A stretch of DNA of 64,000 nucleotides from assembly GCA_947179325.1 (NCBI GenBank), contig CAMXAU010000013.1, positions 1-64,000 of the forward strand. Direction: 5' to 3'. Within the stretch, counting starts at the first letter, position 1. Each line of letters opens with the position of its first letter. Below the pieces are notes generated by a model. It saw only the letters and a list, made by a program, of their open reading frames with translations. It ran no database searches and was not told where the DNA came from. This document shows positions 17,381 to 25,495 of this stretch, one piece after another. The position numbers and the translations under genes are program-made. Source of the DNA: an uncultured Bacteroidales bacterium. Lineage in GTDB: Bacteria; Bacteroidota; Bacteroidia; Bacteroidales; UBA932.

Positions 17381-18691
17381 ATGAGTCTAGTAGCAATTGT
17401 GGGCCGTCCGAATGTCGGCAAGTCCACCTTATTCAACCGCCTCGTGGGAATGAGGCAGGCAATAGTAGATGAAACAGCCGGAGTGACACGTGACAGGCAC
17501 TACGGGAGATGCGAGTGGTGCGGAAATGAATTTTCCGTAGTAGACACAGGCGGATACACCAGCAACTCGGATGACATCTTCGAGGAAGAGATCCGCAAGC
17601 AGGTTGTACTTGCAATAGAGGAGGCAGACCTTGTCCTCTTCCTTGTGGAGGCGCAGACCGGAATAACTGACTATGATGAAGAAATAGCCAATCTGCTCAG
17701 GCGTTGCGGCAAGCCTGTAGTGACCGCTGTGAACAAGATTGACACAGGGGAAAAGATGTATGACTCATACCAGTTCTACTCCCTCGGGCTTGGAGAGATA
17801 TTCAGCATATCCGCGGCCAATGGCGGCGGTACCGGTGAACTGCTTGACGAGATTGTCCGTCTGCTTCCGAAAGACATGGAGACACCAGAGGAGCTTCACC
17901 CGGAACTCCCGCACATCACAATTGTCGGCAAGCCGAATGTAGGCAAGTCTTCACTGACCAACGCCCTGCTCGGCACAGACAGGAACATTGTCACACCTAT
18001 AGCAGGCACGACACGTGACTCCGTGTCTACATACTACAATAAATTCGGCCATCAGTTCATCCTTGTTGACACCGCCGGAATGAGAAAGAAGACCAAGGTA
18101 CATGAAGACCTTGAGTTCTATTCTGTCATGCGGTCAATACGTGCCATAGAGCATTCCGACGTATGCGTACTGATGATTGACGCACAGAGCGGAATCGAGG
18201 CCCAGGACATGAGCATATTCAACCTGATACACCGCAACCGCAAGGGATGCGTTGTCGTGGTGAACAAATGGGACCTTGTCGAGAAGGACAGCAACACGAT
18301 GAAAAAGTATACGGAAGCCATAAAGGCCCGCCTTGCCCCTTTCAACGACATCCCGATAATATTCACTTCTGTCATCAACAAGCAGAGAATACTGGAAGTC
18401 CTCAAGGCAGCGACATCAGTCTACGAGAACTACTCGCGCAAGATTCCTACGTCCATGCTGAACAACGAGATGCTCCCGGAGATCGAGAACTATCCGCCAC
18501 CGGCATGGAAGGGCAAATATATCAAGATCAAATATCTCACACAGCTGCCTACCAGGTCACCGTCTTTCGCATTCTTCTGCAACCTGCCGCAATACGTCAA
18601 GGAGCCGTATAAACGTTTCCTTGAGAACAAGCTCAGGTCAAAGTTCGATTTCAGCGGATGTCCGGTACAGATTTACCTGAGACAGAAATAA
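17381..18691 (+). CDS. der: Ribosome-biogenesis GTPase Der (EngA)
   Basis: A 436-aa protein with two tandem GTPase domains and a KH-like C-terminal domain; it acts in 50S subunit maturation. First domain: [12 protein letters not shown] near residue 8, DTGGY and NKID; second: [12 protein letters not shown] near residue 184, DTAGMRKK and NKWD. The KH-like domain spans about residues 355-436. Length is typical. It ends the engB run and is followed by a strong terminator. Confidence 0.97.
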   Translation: MSLVAIVGRPNVGKSTLFNRLVGMRQAIVDETAGVTRDRHYGRCEWCGNEFSVVDTGGYTSNSDDIFEEEIRKQVVLAIEEADLVLFLVEAQTGITDYDEEIANLLRRCGKPVVTAVNKIDTGEKMYDSYQFYSLGLGEIFSISAANGGGTGELLDEIVRLLPKDMETPEELHPELPHITIVGKPNVGKSSLTNALLGTDRNIVTPIAGTTRDSVSTYYNKFGHQFILVDTAGMRKKTKVHEDLEFYSVMRSIRAIEHSDVCVLMIDAQSGIEAQDMSIFNLIHRNRKGCVVVVNKWDLVEKDSNTMKKYTEAIKARLAPFNDIPIIFTSVINKQRILEVLKAATSVYENYSRKIPTSMLNNEMLPEIENYPPPAWKGKYIKIKYLTQLPTRSPSFAFFCNLPQYVKEPYKRFLENKLRSKFDFSGCPVQIYLRQK

Positions 18692-18711
18692 CGATCAGCA
18701 ATAAATTCAAA

Positions 18712-18746
18712 GGGGCAGCATCTTCAGACGATGCTGCCCCTTTTTT
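18712..18746. terminator. Terminator between der and glpC
   Basis: A perfect 11-bp stem GGGGCAGCATC / GATGCTGCCCC around a 7-base loop, followed on the plus strand by TTTTTT. It ends the engB-der transcript; it can also fold on the minus strand, where glpC ends 25 bases before it. Confidence 0.9.
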
Positions 18747-18770
18747 GATGAAACGGTTTTTATTTAAGGA

Positions 18771-20000
18771 TTATTGATGGTTGTTTGCTTTCGCTGTGGC
18801 ATCAAGGTCAAGGGCCTCTGCCAATATGGTGACCGGATTCTTCACCTTGTACGGAGTAGACATCTCAAGCTGCCACTTGCATGTCTCGCAGTCGCATGCG
18901 ATAAAGTCTGGAGCGACCTTCCCGATCTGGTCAAACAGAGGTTTTCCGATTGCCTGGGACTTTTCATAGTTCTCTTTCTTGAAGCCGTATGTACCTGCTA
19001 TCCCGCAGCAGTTGCTGTCAAGGACTGTAAGGTCCAGCCCCGGAATCATCTTAAGGAGTTCCTCTGAGAATATATTCCAGCCAAGCTTTTCCATGTGGCA
19101 TGGGGCATGATATGCAACCTTTGACCTATAGCCTGGCTTGAACACAAGCTTCACTTCACCGTTCTCTACAAGCGAATAGATGAATTTCACTGCAAGTGAC
19201 ACGTTTTCCCGTATCTTCCCGTTATCGACACCCAGCACATGCGGATATTCATCACGGATAGTAAACGAGCATGTCGAGGAGGTTGAAATGACAGGAAGCC
19301 TTCCCGCATCTGACGCAGATTCTATCGCCTTGACGTTATGCCTGGCCTGCCTGAGGGCACGCTTACCCATTGCGTTTGCAATAAGAGCAGTTCCACAGCA
19401 CTTCTCCCCATCTATAAGGGATATTCCATAGCCGAGCGCATTCATCACAGCCACAAGGTCCTTTCCGAGAGCCGGATAGTTGTAGTTGACATAGCACCCG
19501 TGGAAATATACTGCCTTCTTAGGATATTTCTCCTGGCCTGCAGCCATATTTTTCCTGAACCATGTCACAAACTTCTGTCCGGAATATTTGGGGAATGTAC
19601 GCCTGTGGTCTATCTTGAGGACACTGTCCATGACTGCCTTTACCGGCCTTGCCGCAAGCACAGGGTTGGCTATCGGCGCGAATACTGTAGCCACCGAGCC
19701 CATGAAATCCGTCTCGGCAAGCATCGCGTCACGCAACTTGGTCTTCTGCGGGCCATATTTCATCTTTGCCTTCTGGATGATGTCCCCGATGAGGATACCG
19801 GAAGGGCATGCGACCTCGCATCTTTTGCAGTTAAGGCAATATTTCAGTGTATCATCATAGAACAGGCCTGCCTTCAGCCTATAGCGTTCCCCGTCCGGAC
19901 CAGCCTGCTTAGGGCCGGGAAAATCTGTATTTACAGGCACAACCGGACAATATACGGTACAGACTGTACACTTAAGACATTGTTCAAAATTCTCGTTCAT
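18771..20000 (-). CDS. glpC: Anaerobic glycerol-3-phosphate dehydrogenase subunit C
   Basis: A 409-aa iron-sulfur subunit that links GlpAB to the membrane quinone pool. Two 4Fe-4S motifs lie at the N terminus (CLKCTVCTVYCP near residue 9, CLNCKRCEVACP near 56), followed by two CCG domains with GEKCCGTAL and DSNCCGIAGTYG, and C-terminal CDCETCKW. No membrane span is visible, as expected for this peripheral subunit. It begins 3 bp after glpB and is the last gene of glpABC. Confidence 0.95.
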   Translation of the reverse strand: MNENFEQCLKCTVCTVYCPVVPVNTDFPGPKQAGPDGERYRLKAGLFYDDTLKYCLNCKRCEVACPSGILIGDIIQKAKMKYGPQKTKLRDAMLAETDFMGSVATVFAPIANPVLAARPVKAVMDSVLKIDHRRTFPKYSGQKFVTWFRKNMAAGQEKYPKKAVYFHGCYVNYNYPALGKDLVAVMNALGYGISLIDGEKCCGTALIANAMGKRALRQARHNVKAIESASDAGRLPVISTSSTCSFTIRDEYPHVLGVDNGKIRENVSLAVKFIYSLVENGEVKLVFKPGYRSKVAYHAPCHMEKLGWNIFSEELLKMIPGLDLTVLDSNCCGIAGTYGFKKENYEKSQAIGKPLFDQIGKVAPDFIACDCETCKWQLEMSTPYKVKNPVTILAEALDLDATAKANNHQ

Positions 20001-20003
20001 ACC

Positions 20004-21257
20004 TTAACCTATCTTTGAAATTATATGTTCCGCCACACTCATGGCAGACATTATCGCAGTTCCGGCACCGCTCCCCTCTGCTATAGGATTATATCCGCCC
20101 GCAACAGAACCGGCAACATAGAGATTAGACACAGACACCCCGTCTTTAACTGCATGGAAATCCGCATCTGACTTCACTCCGAACCCGATATACTCCTGTC
20201 TTTTAAAGAAGTCCATATCGCCCCACTTCGACCTGTCATCGGCAGCATGTACATCAAGTCCGAACACTGGCTCCGTGACGCACTCCCGTGAAGCGGCCAG
20301 GCCATTGCTGAAAAAGCTGCCGGCCGCAAGCACAAACGCATCCGCATAAAGCTTTTCATTCCCGAAATTGACGGTTGAGAGACAAACGACACGGCCGTCC
20401 CTGATTTCAGACGGCATCACAGTGTCGCCAAGAATATATGTTCCTCCAAGCCTTTCAAATGCCGCCCTGAGCCTCATCTGCGTCCTGATTCCAGGCACTG
20501 AAGGCGTCATTGTCGCGACATACTCTGTCCTGACTCCTATAATTTCCGCAACCTTCTGAGGTACAGAACTGTCCTTAAGCCCGAAAACCGCTGGCAGGAC
20601 GACTGCATCCTCCCCGCTGAGCTTCATGCGGACTGCTTCAGCGAAGCGGACTGCTACATGCCCGCTATCCATAAGCCTTGCAATATTCGAAGAACGCATC
20701 TCGCTCGGATTAGCCCTCAGACCAGAAAGTTCATCAACAGTGACATCCACTATCCTGCACGCGGCCCCCCTCTTTTCCAGGCCTGCCGCCACGAAGCGCG
20801 CATTGAAATCCATATATCCCGGGATATTCACCACCATGACATTCCGGCCGACTTCAGCCTGTGCTGTTGTGAACGGGGTGAATTCCCCGAGGCAAAGCCA
20901 CGATGGGCAGACACCTCCAACCGGTGTTATCCTGTAGCAGTTCCTGCTCCAGTCTCCTTTCAGTTCAATTCCGCATCCTGCAAAAAGAGGCTTCACCTCA
21001 CCCATGTAACGTTCAAGGTCCTCAACTCCGATCTTACGGTACGGATGTCCTTCCGGGAGAGCAGAGACCGCATCAAGCGGATTCTCCACGGCCTTGCCGT
21101 CTGCCGTCCTGTCAAGGAAATCAAAATATCCGGAACTGAAATGAAGGGCACTCTGTCCCGCAGAGACTATGGCGCACCTCCTCCCTTTCCTCTGGAGCGA
21201 GATGCCACAGGTGAGGCCAGCAAGCCCGCCACCTATTATTACTACATCAAATTTCAT
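20004..21257 (-). CDS. glpB: Anaerobic glycerol-3-phosphate dehydrogenase subunit B
   Basis: A 417-aa flavoprotein subunit. It opens with the dinucleotide-binding motif FDVVIIGGGLAGLTCGISLQ and closes with NLYVAGSVAGGYNPIAEGSGAG, the typical C-terminal FAD contact. Start taken at ATG 21257, giving the flavin motif at residue 4 and a 10-bp gap after glpA; the longer frame would overlap glpA. GlpB is thought to carry electrons from the catalytic GlpA to GlpC. Order A-B-C is the same as in E. coli. Confidence 0.93.
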   Translation of the reverse strand: MKFDVVIIGGGLAGLTCGISLQRKGRRCAIVSAGQSALHFSSGYFDFLDRTADGKAVENPLDAVSALPEGHPYRKIGVEDLERYMGEVKPLFAGCGIELKGDWSRNCYRITPVGGVCPSWLCLGEFTPFTTAQAEVGRNVMVVNIPGYMDFNARFVAAGLEKRGAACRIVDVTVDELSGLRANPSEMRSSNIARLMDSGHVAVRFAEAVRMKLSGEDAVVLPAVFGLKDSSVPQKVAEIIGVRTEYVATMTPSVPGIRTQMRLRAAFERLGGTYILGDTVMPSEIRDGRVVCLSTVNFGNEKLYADAFVLAAGSFFSNGLAASRECVTEPVFGLDVHAADDRSKWGDMDFFKRQEYIGFGVKSDADFHAVKDGVSVSNLYVAGSVAGGYNPIAEGSGAGTAIMSAMSVAEHIISKIG

Positions 21258-21267
21258 CCGACTAACT

Positions 21268-22875
21268 TTATTCTGTTGGTTCTGTATCGTATTCTCCAAA
21301 TCCGCACATTCCGGAATATACCCACTGTGTATATTCGTTCTCCCTCATTGCAGCTCCCCAGTTGACTGGATAGAGGCCTTTCCACCTCTCCTCTATAAAC
21401 GCCTTCAGGTCATCCATTGCCTCATCACTGCACCTGTGCGCTTTCTTCAGCAGCCCGGCCGCACGGCAGGCACATAGCTCTCCCTGGCACACCCCCATCC
21501 CGAAACGGGTCCTGCGGCGCAGGTCAACAAGATTATTGACATCGAGATTATCCTCTGCGTACTCAATCTCGCCAACTGTGACATTCTCGCACTCGCATAC
21601 AAGGCTGTTCTGAAGCTCATTCTCATGACGGATCCTCGATGCAAGCCCTCCGTGACGTCCGGTCTCAGCCTTGGCGAATATCTTTTTCTTCGGTTCCTTC
21701 TCCATGGAGACAGGCTCAGACCCTGGAAGAGGGACCTCAGCCGTCCTGCAGGCCTGGCTTACGCCAAGCTTCTTGCACACAAGGTCTGCCGTCCATTCGC
21801 CCATAAGCCTGTATGTCATCAGCTTTCCTCCCGTGATGCTCACAAAGCCACGTATCCCATCCCTGGATTCATGGTCAAGGAGAACAATTCCGCGGCTGAT
21901 GCTGCGCCCTGACGGGTCATCATCTGTCGCCACAAGGGGACGCACACCTGCGTACGCCCTAAGGATTCTCGTATCCGCAAGCGCAGGCGCAAGCTTCTCC
22001 CCTTCTGAAATCAGGAGATCAACCTCATCCGCCGTCACCCTGACACCGTCACATTCCTCGAAAGGAATCTTCGTGGATGTCGTGCCAAGCACGCTCACCG
22101 TATCCCCAGGGACAAGGATGTCCGCATTGGCAGGCTTACGGCACCTGTTGATCACCACATTGTTCACCCTGTGCTCAAATATGAGCAGAGAGCCTTTTGC
22201 AGGGAACATGTTGATATGCGCCCCAGCCATCTCCGCTATTGCATTCCCCCAGATACCGCCGGCATTGACGGTTATGGGAGCATAATATTCAGATTTCTGC
22301 CCGCTCCTGGTGTCAAGCACCTCAATGCCTTTCACCGTGTCGCCTTCCTTCATTATACGCGTCACCACCGAATACACCAGCACCTTTGCCCCATGCAGCT
22401 TGGCATCCATGACATTAGCAGCGCACAGCCTGAACGGGTCAACTGCCCCGTCAGGAACCCTGACCGCCCCTATAAGGTCCGGATTCACAGAAGGCTCAAT
22501 CCTCCTTGCAAGACCGGGGTCTATTATTTCAGCCTTGATACCGGCTGCATTGCAGGCAGCTGCAAAAGTAGCCTGATAGCCCAGGTCATCTTCCGGCAAT
22601 GTAATGAAAAAGCCATCGGTCTCCTCCACACAATGACGTGCAATCTTCCTCAGGATCATATTCTCCCTGATGCACTCCTCCGCAGACTCCATGTCAGTGA
22701 CGGCATACCTCGCCCCACTGTGGAGAAGTCCGTGGTTACGGCCAGTAGCGCCTGTTGCGATGTCCATACGCTCCACAAGAAGGACTTTCAGCCCCCTCAT
22801 GGCACAATCCCTTGCAGTGCCGGCGCCTGTTATGCCGCCACCAATTACTATGACATCAAATTCTCTGTTATCCAT
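21268..22875 (-). CDS. glpA: Anaerobic glycerol-3-phosphate dehydrogenase subunit A
   Basis: A 535-aa FAD enzyme oxidising sn-glycerol 3-phosphate to dihydroxyacetone phosphate. N-terminal FDVIVIGGGITGAGTARDCAMRG binds FAD; the DAO-fold continues to about residue 380. A C-terminal [2Fe-2S] domain of the BFD type has CECENVTVGEIEYA and CQGELCACR. This iron-sulfur tail separates it from aerobic GlpD. First gene of glpABC. Three helically phased CTTTCG repeats lie 34-60 bp upstream; I found no good -7 box. Confidence 0.95.
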   Translation of the reverse strand: MDNREFDVIVIGGGITGAGTARDCAMRGLKVLLVERMDIATGATGRNHGLLHSGARYAVTDMESAEECIRENMILRKIARHCVEETDGFFITLPEDDLGYQATFAAACNAAGIKAEIIDPGLARRIEPSVNPDLIGAVRVPDGAVDPFRLCAANVMDAKLHGAKVLVYSVVTRIMKEGDTVKGIEVLDTRSGQKSEYYAPITVNAGGIWGNAIAEMAGAHINMFPAKGSLLIFEHRVNNVVINRCRKPANADILVPGDTVSVLGTTSTKIPFEECDGVRVTADEVDLLISEGEKLAPALADTRILRAYAGVRPLVATDDDPSGRSISRGIVLLDHESRDGIRGFVSITGGKLMTYRLMGEWTADLVCKKLGVSQACRTAEVPLPGSEPVSMEKEPKKKIFAKAETGRHGGLASRIRHENELQNSLVCECENVTVGEIEYAEDNLDVNNLVDLRRRTRFGMGVCQGELCACRAAGLLKKAHRCSDEAMDDLKAFIEERWKGLYPVNWGAAMRENEYTQWVYSGMCGFGEYDTEPTE

Positions 22876-22908
22876 AAGCTATCAAGTATTTCCGTCAAAA
22901 CATCCTCG

Positions 22909-22935
22909 CTTTCGTAAACTTTCGTTACACTTTCG
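22909..22935. promoter_or_regulatory. Three phased CTTTCG repeats, possible glp operator
   Basis: CTTTCG occurs at 22909-22914, 22919-22924 and 22930-22935, i.e. 10 and 11 bases apart, the last forming the palindrome TTTCGAAA; a fourth copy, GTTTCG, is at 22972-22977. Spacing of one helical turn suggests a protein binding one face of the DNA. DeoR-family regulators, which include GlpR, commonly use TTTC/TTCG-type repeats; no regulator gene is in the window. Confidence 0.4.
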
Positions 22936-23175
22936 AAAATATTTCCCACATGCAACCAGCAGTTTCGTAAAAAATCAAGCAACAAATATTCTATCTGCCC
23001 GCAAATATCGTATTAATTTTTTGAATTACAGCACTACAAGACAATCATTTTTTCTATTTTTTGCAGCATTCCACAAACGGGATTTCAAAAACACATGAAA
23101 CACAACAAGTTTCAAAACAAAACAAAATCATATCATATTTTTCACATTTATATTAATTTAATGTACAATAAATAT

Positions 23176-23183
23176 TATCTTTG
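23176..23183 (+). promoter_or_regulatory. Putative -7 box for the HAD-IIA gene
   Basis: TATCTTTG matches TAnnTTTG exactly. The expected -33 region is AT-rich (TTTA) and not a clear TTTG. The leader to the ATG at 23233 would be about 43 bases. Confidence 0.5.
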
Positions 23184-23232
23184 GCAACTATAAGCTCATA
23201 GATATAATCGCAAAGGACTACATTCATACAAA

Positions 23233-24123
23233 ATGAAACAGAACAAGAACGAATGGCTTTCGGAAGAAAAGCTGGAGAGACTCAAAAAGATAAGGCACGT
23301 CGCACTTGACATGGACGGCACAATCTATCTCGGGAACTCCCTGTTCCCATTCACAAAAGACTTCCTCAGAAAGCTCACAGACGCAGGCATCGGCTACTCA
23401 TTCCTGACCAACAACCCATCCAAGTCAATTGCGGACTATCTGCACAAGCTGCACGGCATGGGGATCGAGGCAAGCGAGGAAAACATGTACACGACATCCC
23501 TCGCCGCCATCGACTACATAAGGAGCAACTATCCGGATGCGAGGAAACTGTTCCTGCTCGGCACCCCGAGCATGGTTTCACAATTCGAGAAAGCCGGCTA
23601 TATCTCATGCGAAGACAGCCCCGAGGACAAGCCCGACGTACTTGTGGCCGCATTTGACATGACGCTCACGTACGAAAGGCTGTGCCGCGCCTCCTGGTGG
23701 GCATCGCAAGGCGTACCGTACATAGCCACGAATCCCGACAGGGTATGCCCGACAGACATGCAGACCGTACTTGTCGATTGCGGCTCGATATGCCGATGCA
23801 TTGAGCACGCCACCGGAAGAAAGCCGGATATCGTACTAGGCAAGCCCGACCCCAACATGCTGAAAGGCATAATGTCAGCGCACGGCCTGAAGCCCGAAGA
23901 GATCGCGATGGCCGGAGACAGGATATACACAGACACCGCCATGGCGCATAATGCAGGCGCATTCGGTGTACTCGTCCTTTCAGGCGAGACAACAATCGAG
24001 ACCGCCGAAGCTGTCGCAATGGATGCAGCGACAAACCCCTCCCCGGAATTCTATCCGCCGGACATTGTCGTCAGGGACATAGAGGAACTCGGCGAACTGC
24101 TGCTTATGGCAAAGGGAATCTGA
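23233..24123 (+). CDS. HAD-IIA family sugar/glycerol-phosphate phosphatase
   Basis: A 296-aa haloacid-dehalogenase-fold hydrolase of the NagD/4-nitrophenylphosphatase group. Motif I is DMDGTIYLGN (nucleophile Asp near residue 26), motif II FLTNNPSKS, motif III/IV LGKPDPNML and MAGDRIYTDTAMAHNAG. The cap domain between motifs II and III is of the C2 type. Family members dephosphorylate nucleotides, sugar phosphates or glycerol 3-phosphate. The divergent position next to glpABC suggests glycerol-3-phosphate or a related triose phosphate as substrate, but that is inference only. Single-gene unit. Confidence 0.88.
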   Translation: MKQNKNEWLSEEKLERLKKIRHVALDMDGTIYLGNSLFPFTKDFLRKLTDAGIGYSFLTNNPSKSIADYLHKLHGMGIEASEENMYTTSLAAIDYIRSNYPDARKLFLLGTPSMVSQFEKAGYISCEDSPEDKPDVLVAAFDMTLTYERLCRASWWASQGVPYIATNPDRVCPTDMQTVLVDCGSICRCIEHATGRKPDIVLGKPDPNMLKGIMSAHGLKPEEIAMAGDRIYTDTAMAHNAGAFGVLVLSGETTIETAEAVAMDAATNPSPEFYPPDIVVRDIEELGELLLMAKGI

Positions 24124-24207
24124 GCCACCATTTGTTTTGGCCATGGGGCAAGGCCAGCCTGTGCGGCCACAGCCGCTCCGTTCCAGATTGAAAAATCTTT
24201 CTTCCAT

Positions 24208-24249
24208 GGCGGTGCCTCCCCAAAAAACGGCGGTGCCTCCCCCAAAAAC
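24208..24249. repeat. 21-bp tandem direct repeat, two copies
   Basis: Two adjacent 21-base copies (24208-24228 and 24229-24249) begin GGCGGTGCCTCCCC and end in an A run plus C. They differ only in one C/A shift (four C and six A against five C and five A). No function is apparent. Confidence 0.75.
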
Positions 24250-24282
24250 TTGGACCCAGCCCAATCGCATGACCATGCAGGC

Positions 24283-24319
24283 AAAAGAAAGGCGGCCCGG
24301 GAGAAACTCCTGAGCCGCC
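24283..24319 (-). terminator. Terminator after the DUF4783 gene
   Basis: Minus strand: stem GGCGGC...GCCGCC with an inner GGAG/CTCC pairing, followed by TTTCTTTT. It sits about 90 bases past the stop codon of the gene ending at 24411. Confidence 0.75.
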
Positions 24320-24410
24320 AATCTAACTATAACCCTATTATTAACAACTAAACTAACCGAGATAAGAATTTTACAAAACCTATGCCAAACTTATAAAATT
24401 CATATGAAAA

Positions 24411-24818
24411 TCACTCGGACCGGTCTATTTTTATCTGCTGAATCTTGTATGTACCCTCTTTGCAGCTCACAAATATTGTCACGACGAACATTTCCCCGCC
24501 AGCATTGAGAGAACCAAGCGCATATTTCATATTGGAGCGGCCTGCCTGATGATTGATTTCAAATGACCGCGGCGTGTATGAAGAGAAGAATGACTTCATG
24601 ATCTGCCTTGCCTGGTTCTTGCTGGAATCATTTGTCACTGAAAGAATCGTAATCTCAAGATTGTCAGCGAACCACGCCGACAGTTTTTCAGCATCACCCT
24701 CCCTCATATACTTGGATATGGGCACAAAAACGTCATAGGATCCATCCTGGGCAGATGCTGAGAAGCCAAGCAGTGCAGACATTGCCGCAACTGTTATACC
24801 TATAAATAGTCTGTTCAT
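24411..24818 (-). CDS. DUF4783 secreted protein
   Basis: A 135-aa protein with a cleavable signal peptide (residues 1 to about 24, ending SASAQ). The mature part matches DUF4783 as I remember it: an N-terminal helix, DAEKLSAWFADNLEITI, SSKNQARQIMKSFFSSYTP, INHQAGRSNMKYALGSL and the ending YKIQQIKIDRSE, a cystatin/NTF2-like alpha+beta layout of about 110 aa. Function is unknown; the family is found in Bacteroidota. The start at 24818 is chosen because it opens the signal peptide; the frame is open 56 codons further upstream, but that translation looks like noise. Single gene, divergent from rlmH. Confidence 0.85.
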   Translation of the reverse strand: MNRLFIGITVAAMSALLGFSASAQDGSYDVFVPISKYMREGDAEKLSAWFADNLEITILSVTNDSSKNQARQIMKSFFSSYTPRSFEINHQAGRSNMKYALGSLNAGGEMFVVTIFVSCKEGTYKIQQIKIDRSE

Positions 24819-24861
24819 TTCAAATAAATTCGCGCCGGTTTTCCCTGCAAATATTGAGCCA

Positions 24862-24898
24862 GCCATGGGGCGTGTCATAGAATGACATGTCCCATGGC
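24862..24898. repeat. Inverted repeat upstream of DUF4783 gene
   Basis: GCCATGGG and CCCATGGC arms with an inner TGTCAT/ATGACA pairing form a 37-base hairpin. It lies 44-80 bases upstream of the DUF4783 ATG. It could be an operator or an RNA structure in the leader; no T tract follows. Confidence 0.6.
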
Positions 24899-25007
24899 CG
24901 CTCCGGGAAGCAAGCGAGGAATGGCTGCAACAGAAAGGCCAGCCTGACGGTGCCCACGCAAAGTCTATAGATATCATTTTTTTCACAGATAAATTGAAAC
25001 AGATTCT

Positions 25008-25015
25008 TATATTTG
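25008..25015 (+). promoter_or_regulatory. -7 box of rlmH, nearly leaderless
   Basis: TATATTTG fits TAnnTTTG and ends only 6 bases before the ATG at 25022. The transcript would therefore start at or within a few bases of the start codon. Confidence 0.55.
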
Positions 25016-25021
25016 CACCTT

Positions 25022-25495
25022 ATGAAAATAACATTGCTTACAGTAGGAAAAACCGACATAAAGTGGGTCAAGGACGGAATAGAGCTATATTCGTCCAGGC
25101 TCAGGCATTACATACAGTTTTCAATGGAGGAGATCCAGGAGCTTAAGGGCACGGCATCACTTACAAGGGAACAGATAAAGACAAAGGAGGGCGAGCTGAT
25201 ACTGAAGCGCCTGAGGCCTTCCGATGAGGTGATACTCCTTGATGAGCATGGAAAAGAATACACTTCTGTAGAATGGGCACGGAATATGGAGGCAAGGCTC
25301 TCCAGGTCCGGAAGGGACATCGTATTCATCATAGGAGGAGCATACGGGTTCTCGCAGGATGTATATTCCAGGGCAGACGGCAAGATGTCCCTGTCAAGGA
25401 TGACATTTTCACACCAGATGGTACGGACAATATTCATTGAACAGCTATACAGGGCATTCACAATAATGAAGGGTGAGCCTTATCACCACGAATAG
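25022..25495 (+). CDS. rlmH: 23S rRNA (pseudouridine1915-N3)-methyltransferase
   Basis: A 157-aa SPOUT methyltransferase that methylates pseudouridine 1915 in helix 69 of 23S rRNA. Characteristic points: MKITLLTVGKTD at the N terminus, LLDEHGKEYTS, the SAM-binding IGGAYGFS near residue 105, and the conserved C terminus EQLYRAFTIMKGEPYHHE. Length is typical. An ATG three codons upstream overlaps the promoter box and is unlikely to be used. The C-terminal codons overlap or closely precede the sensor-kinase start. Confidence 0.96.
   Translation: MKITLLTVGKTDIKWVKDGIELYSSRLRHYIQFSMEEIQELKGTASLTREQIKTKEGELILKRLRPSDEVILLDEHGKEYTSVEWARNMEARLSRSGRDIVFIIGGAYGFSQDVYSRADGKMSLSRMTFSHQMVRTIFIEQLYRAFTIMKGEPYHHE

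Larger units (their letters stand above)
22876..23232. other. AT-rich divergent intergenic region, glpA and HAD gene
   Basis: This 357-bp stretch contains no plausible gene or RNA. It holds the CTTTCG repeat cluster next to glpA (22909-22935, plus a GTTTCG at 22972), a long AT-rich middle (about 22980-23170), and a -7 box for the HAD gene (23176-23183). Its length and composition suit two divergent regulated promoters. Confidence 0.6.
24124..24410. other. Intergenic region with tandem repeat and terminator
   Basis: This 287-bp stretch between the HAD gene and the DUF4783 gene is unusually GC-rich in its first 120 bases. It contains a 21-bp tandem duplication (24208-24249) and a hairpin terminator facing the DUF4783 gene (24283-24319). 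Small reading frames here have no start-site or family support. Confidence 0.5.

Noticed and set aside
24819..24986. N-terminal extension of the DUF4783 gene and an overlapping short frame
   Set aside because: The internal ATG at 24818 begins a clear signal peptide; the upstream translation is Cys/Pro/Ser-rich without family resemblance and covers a hairpin.
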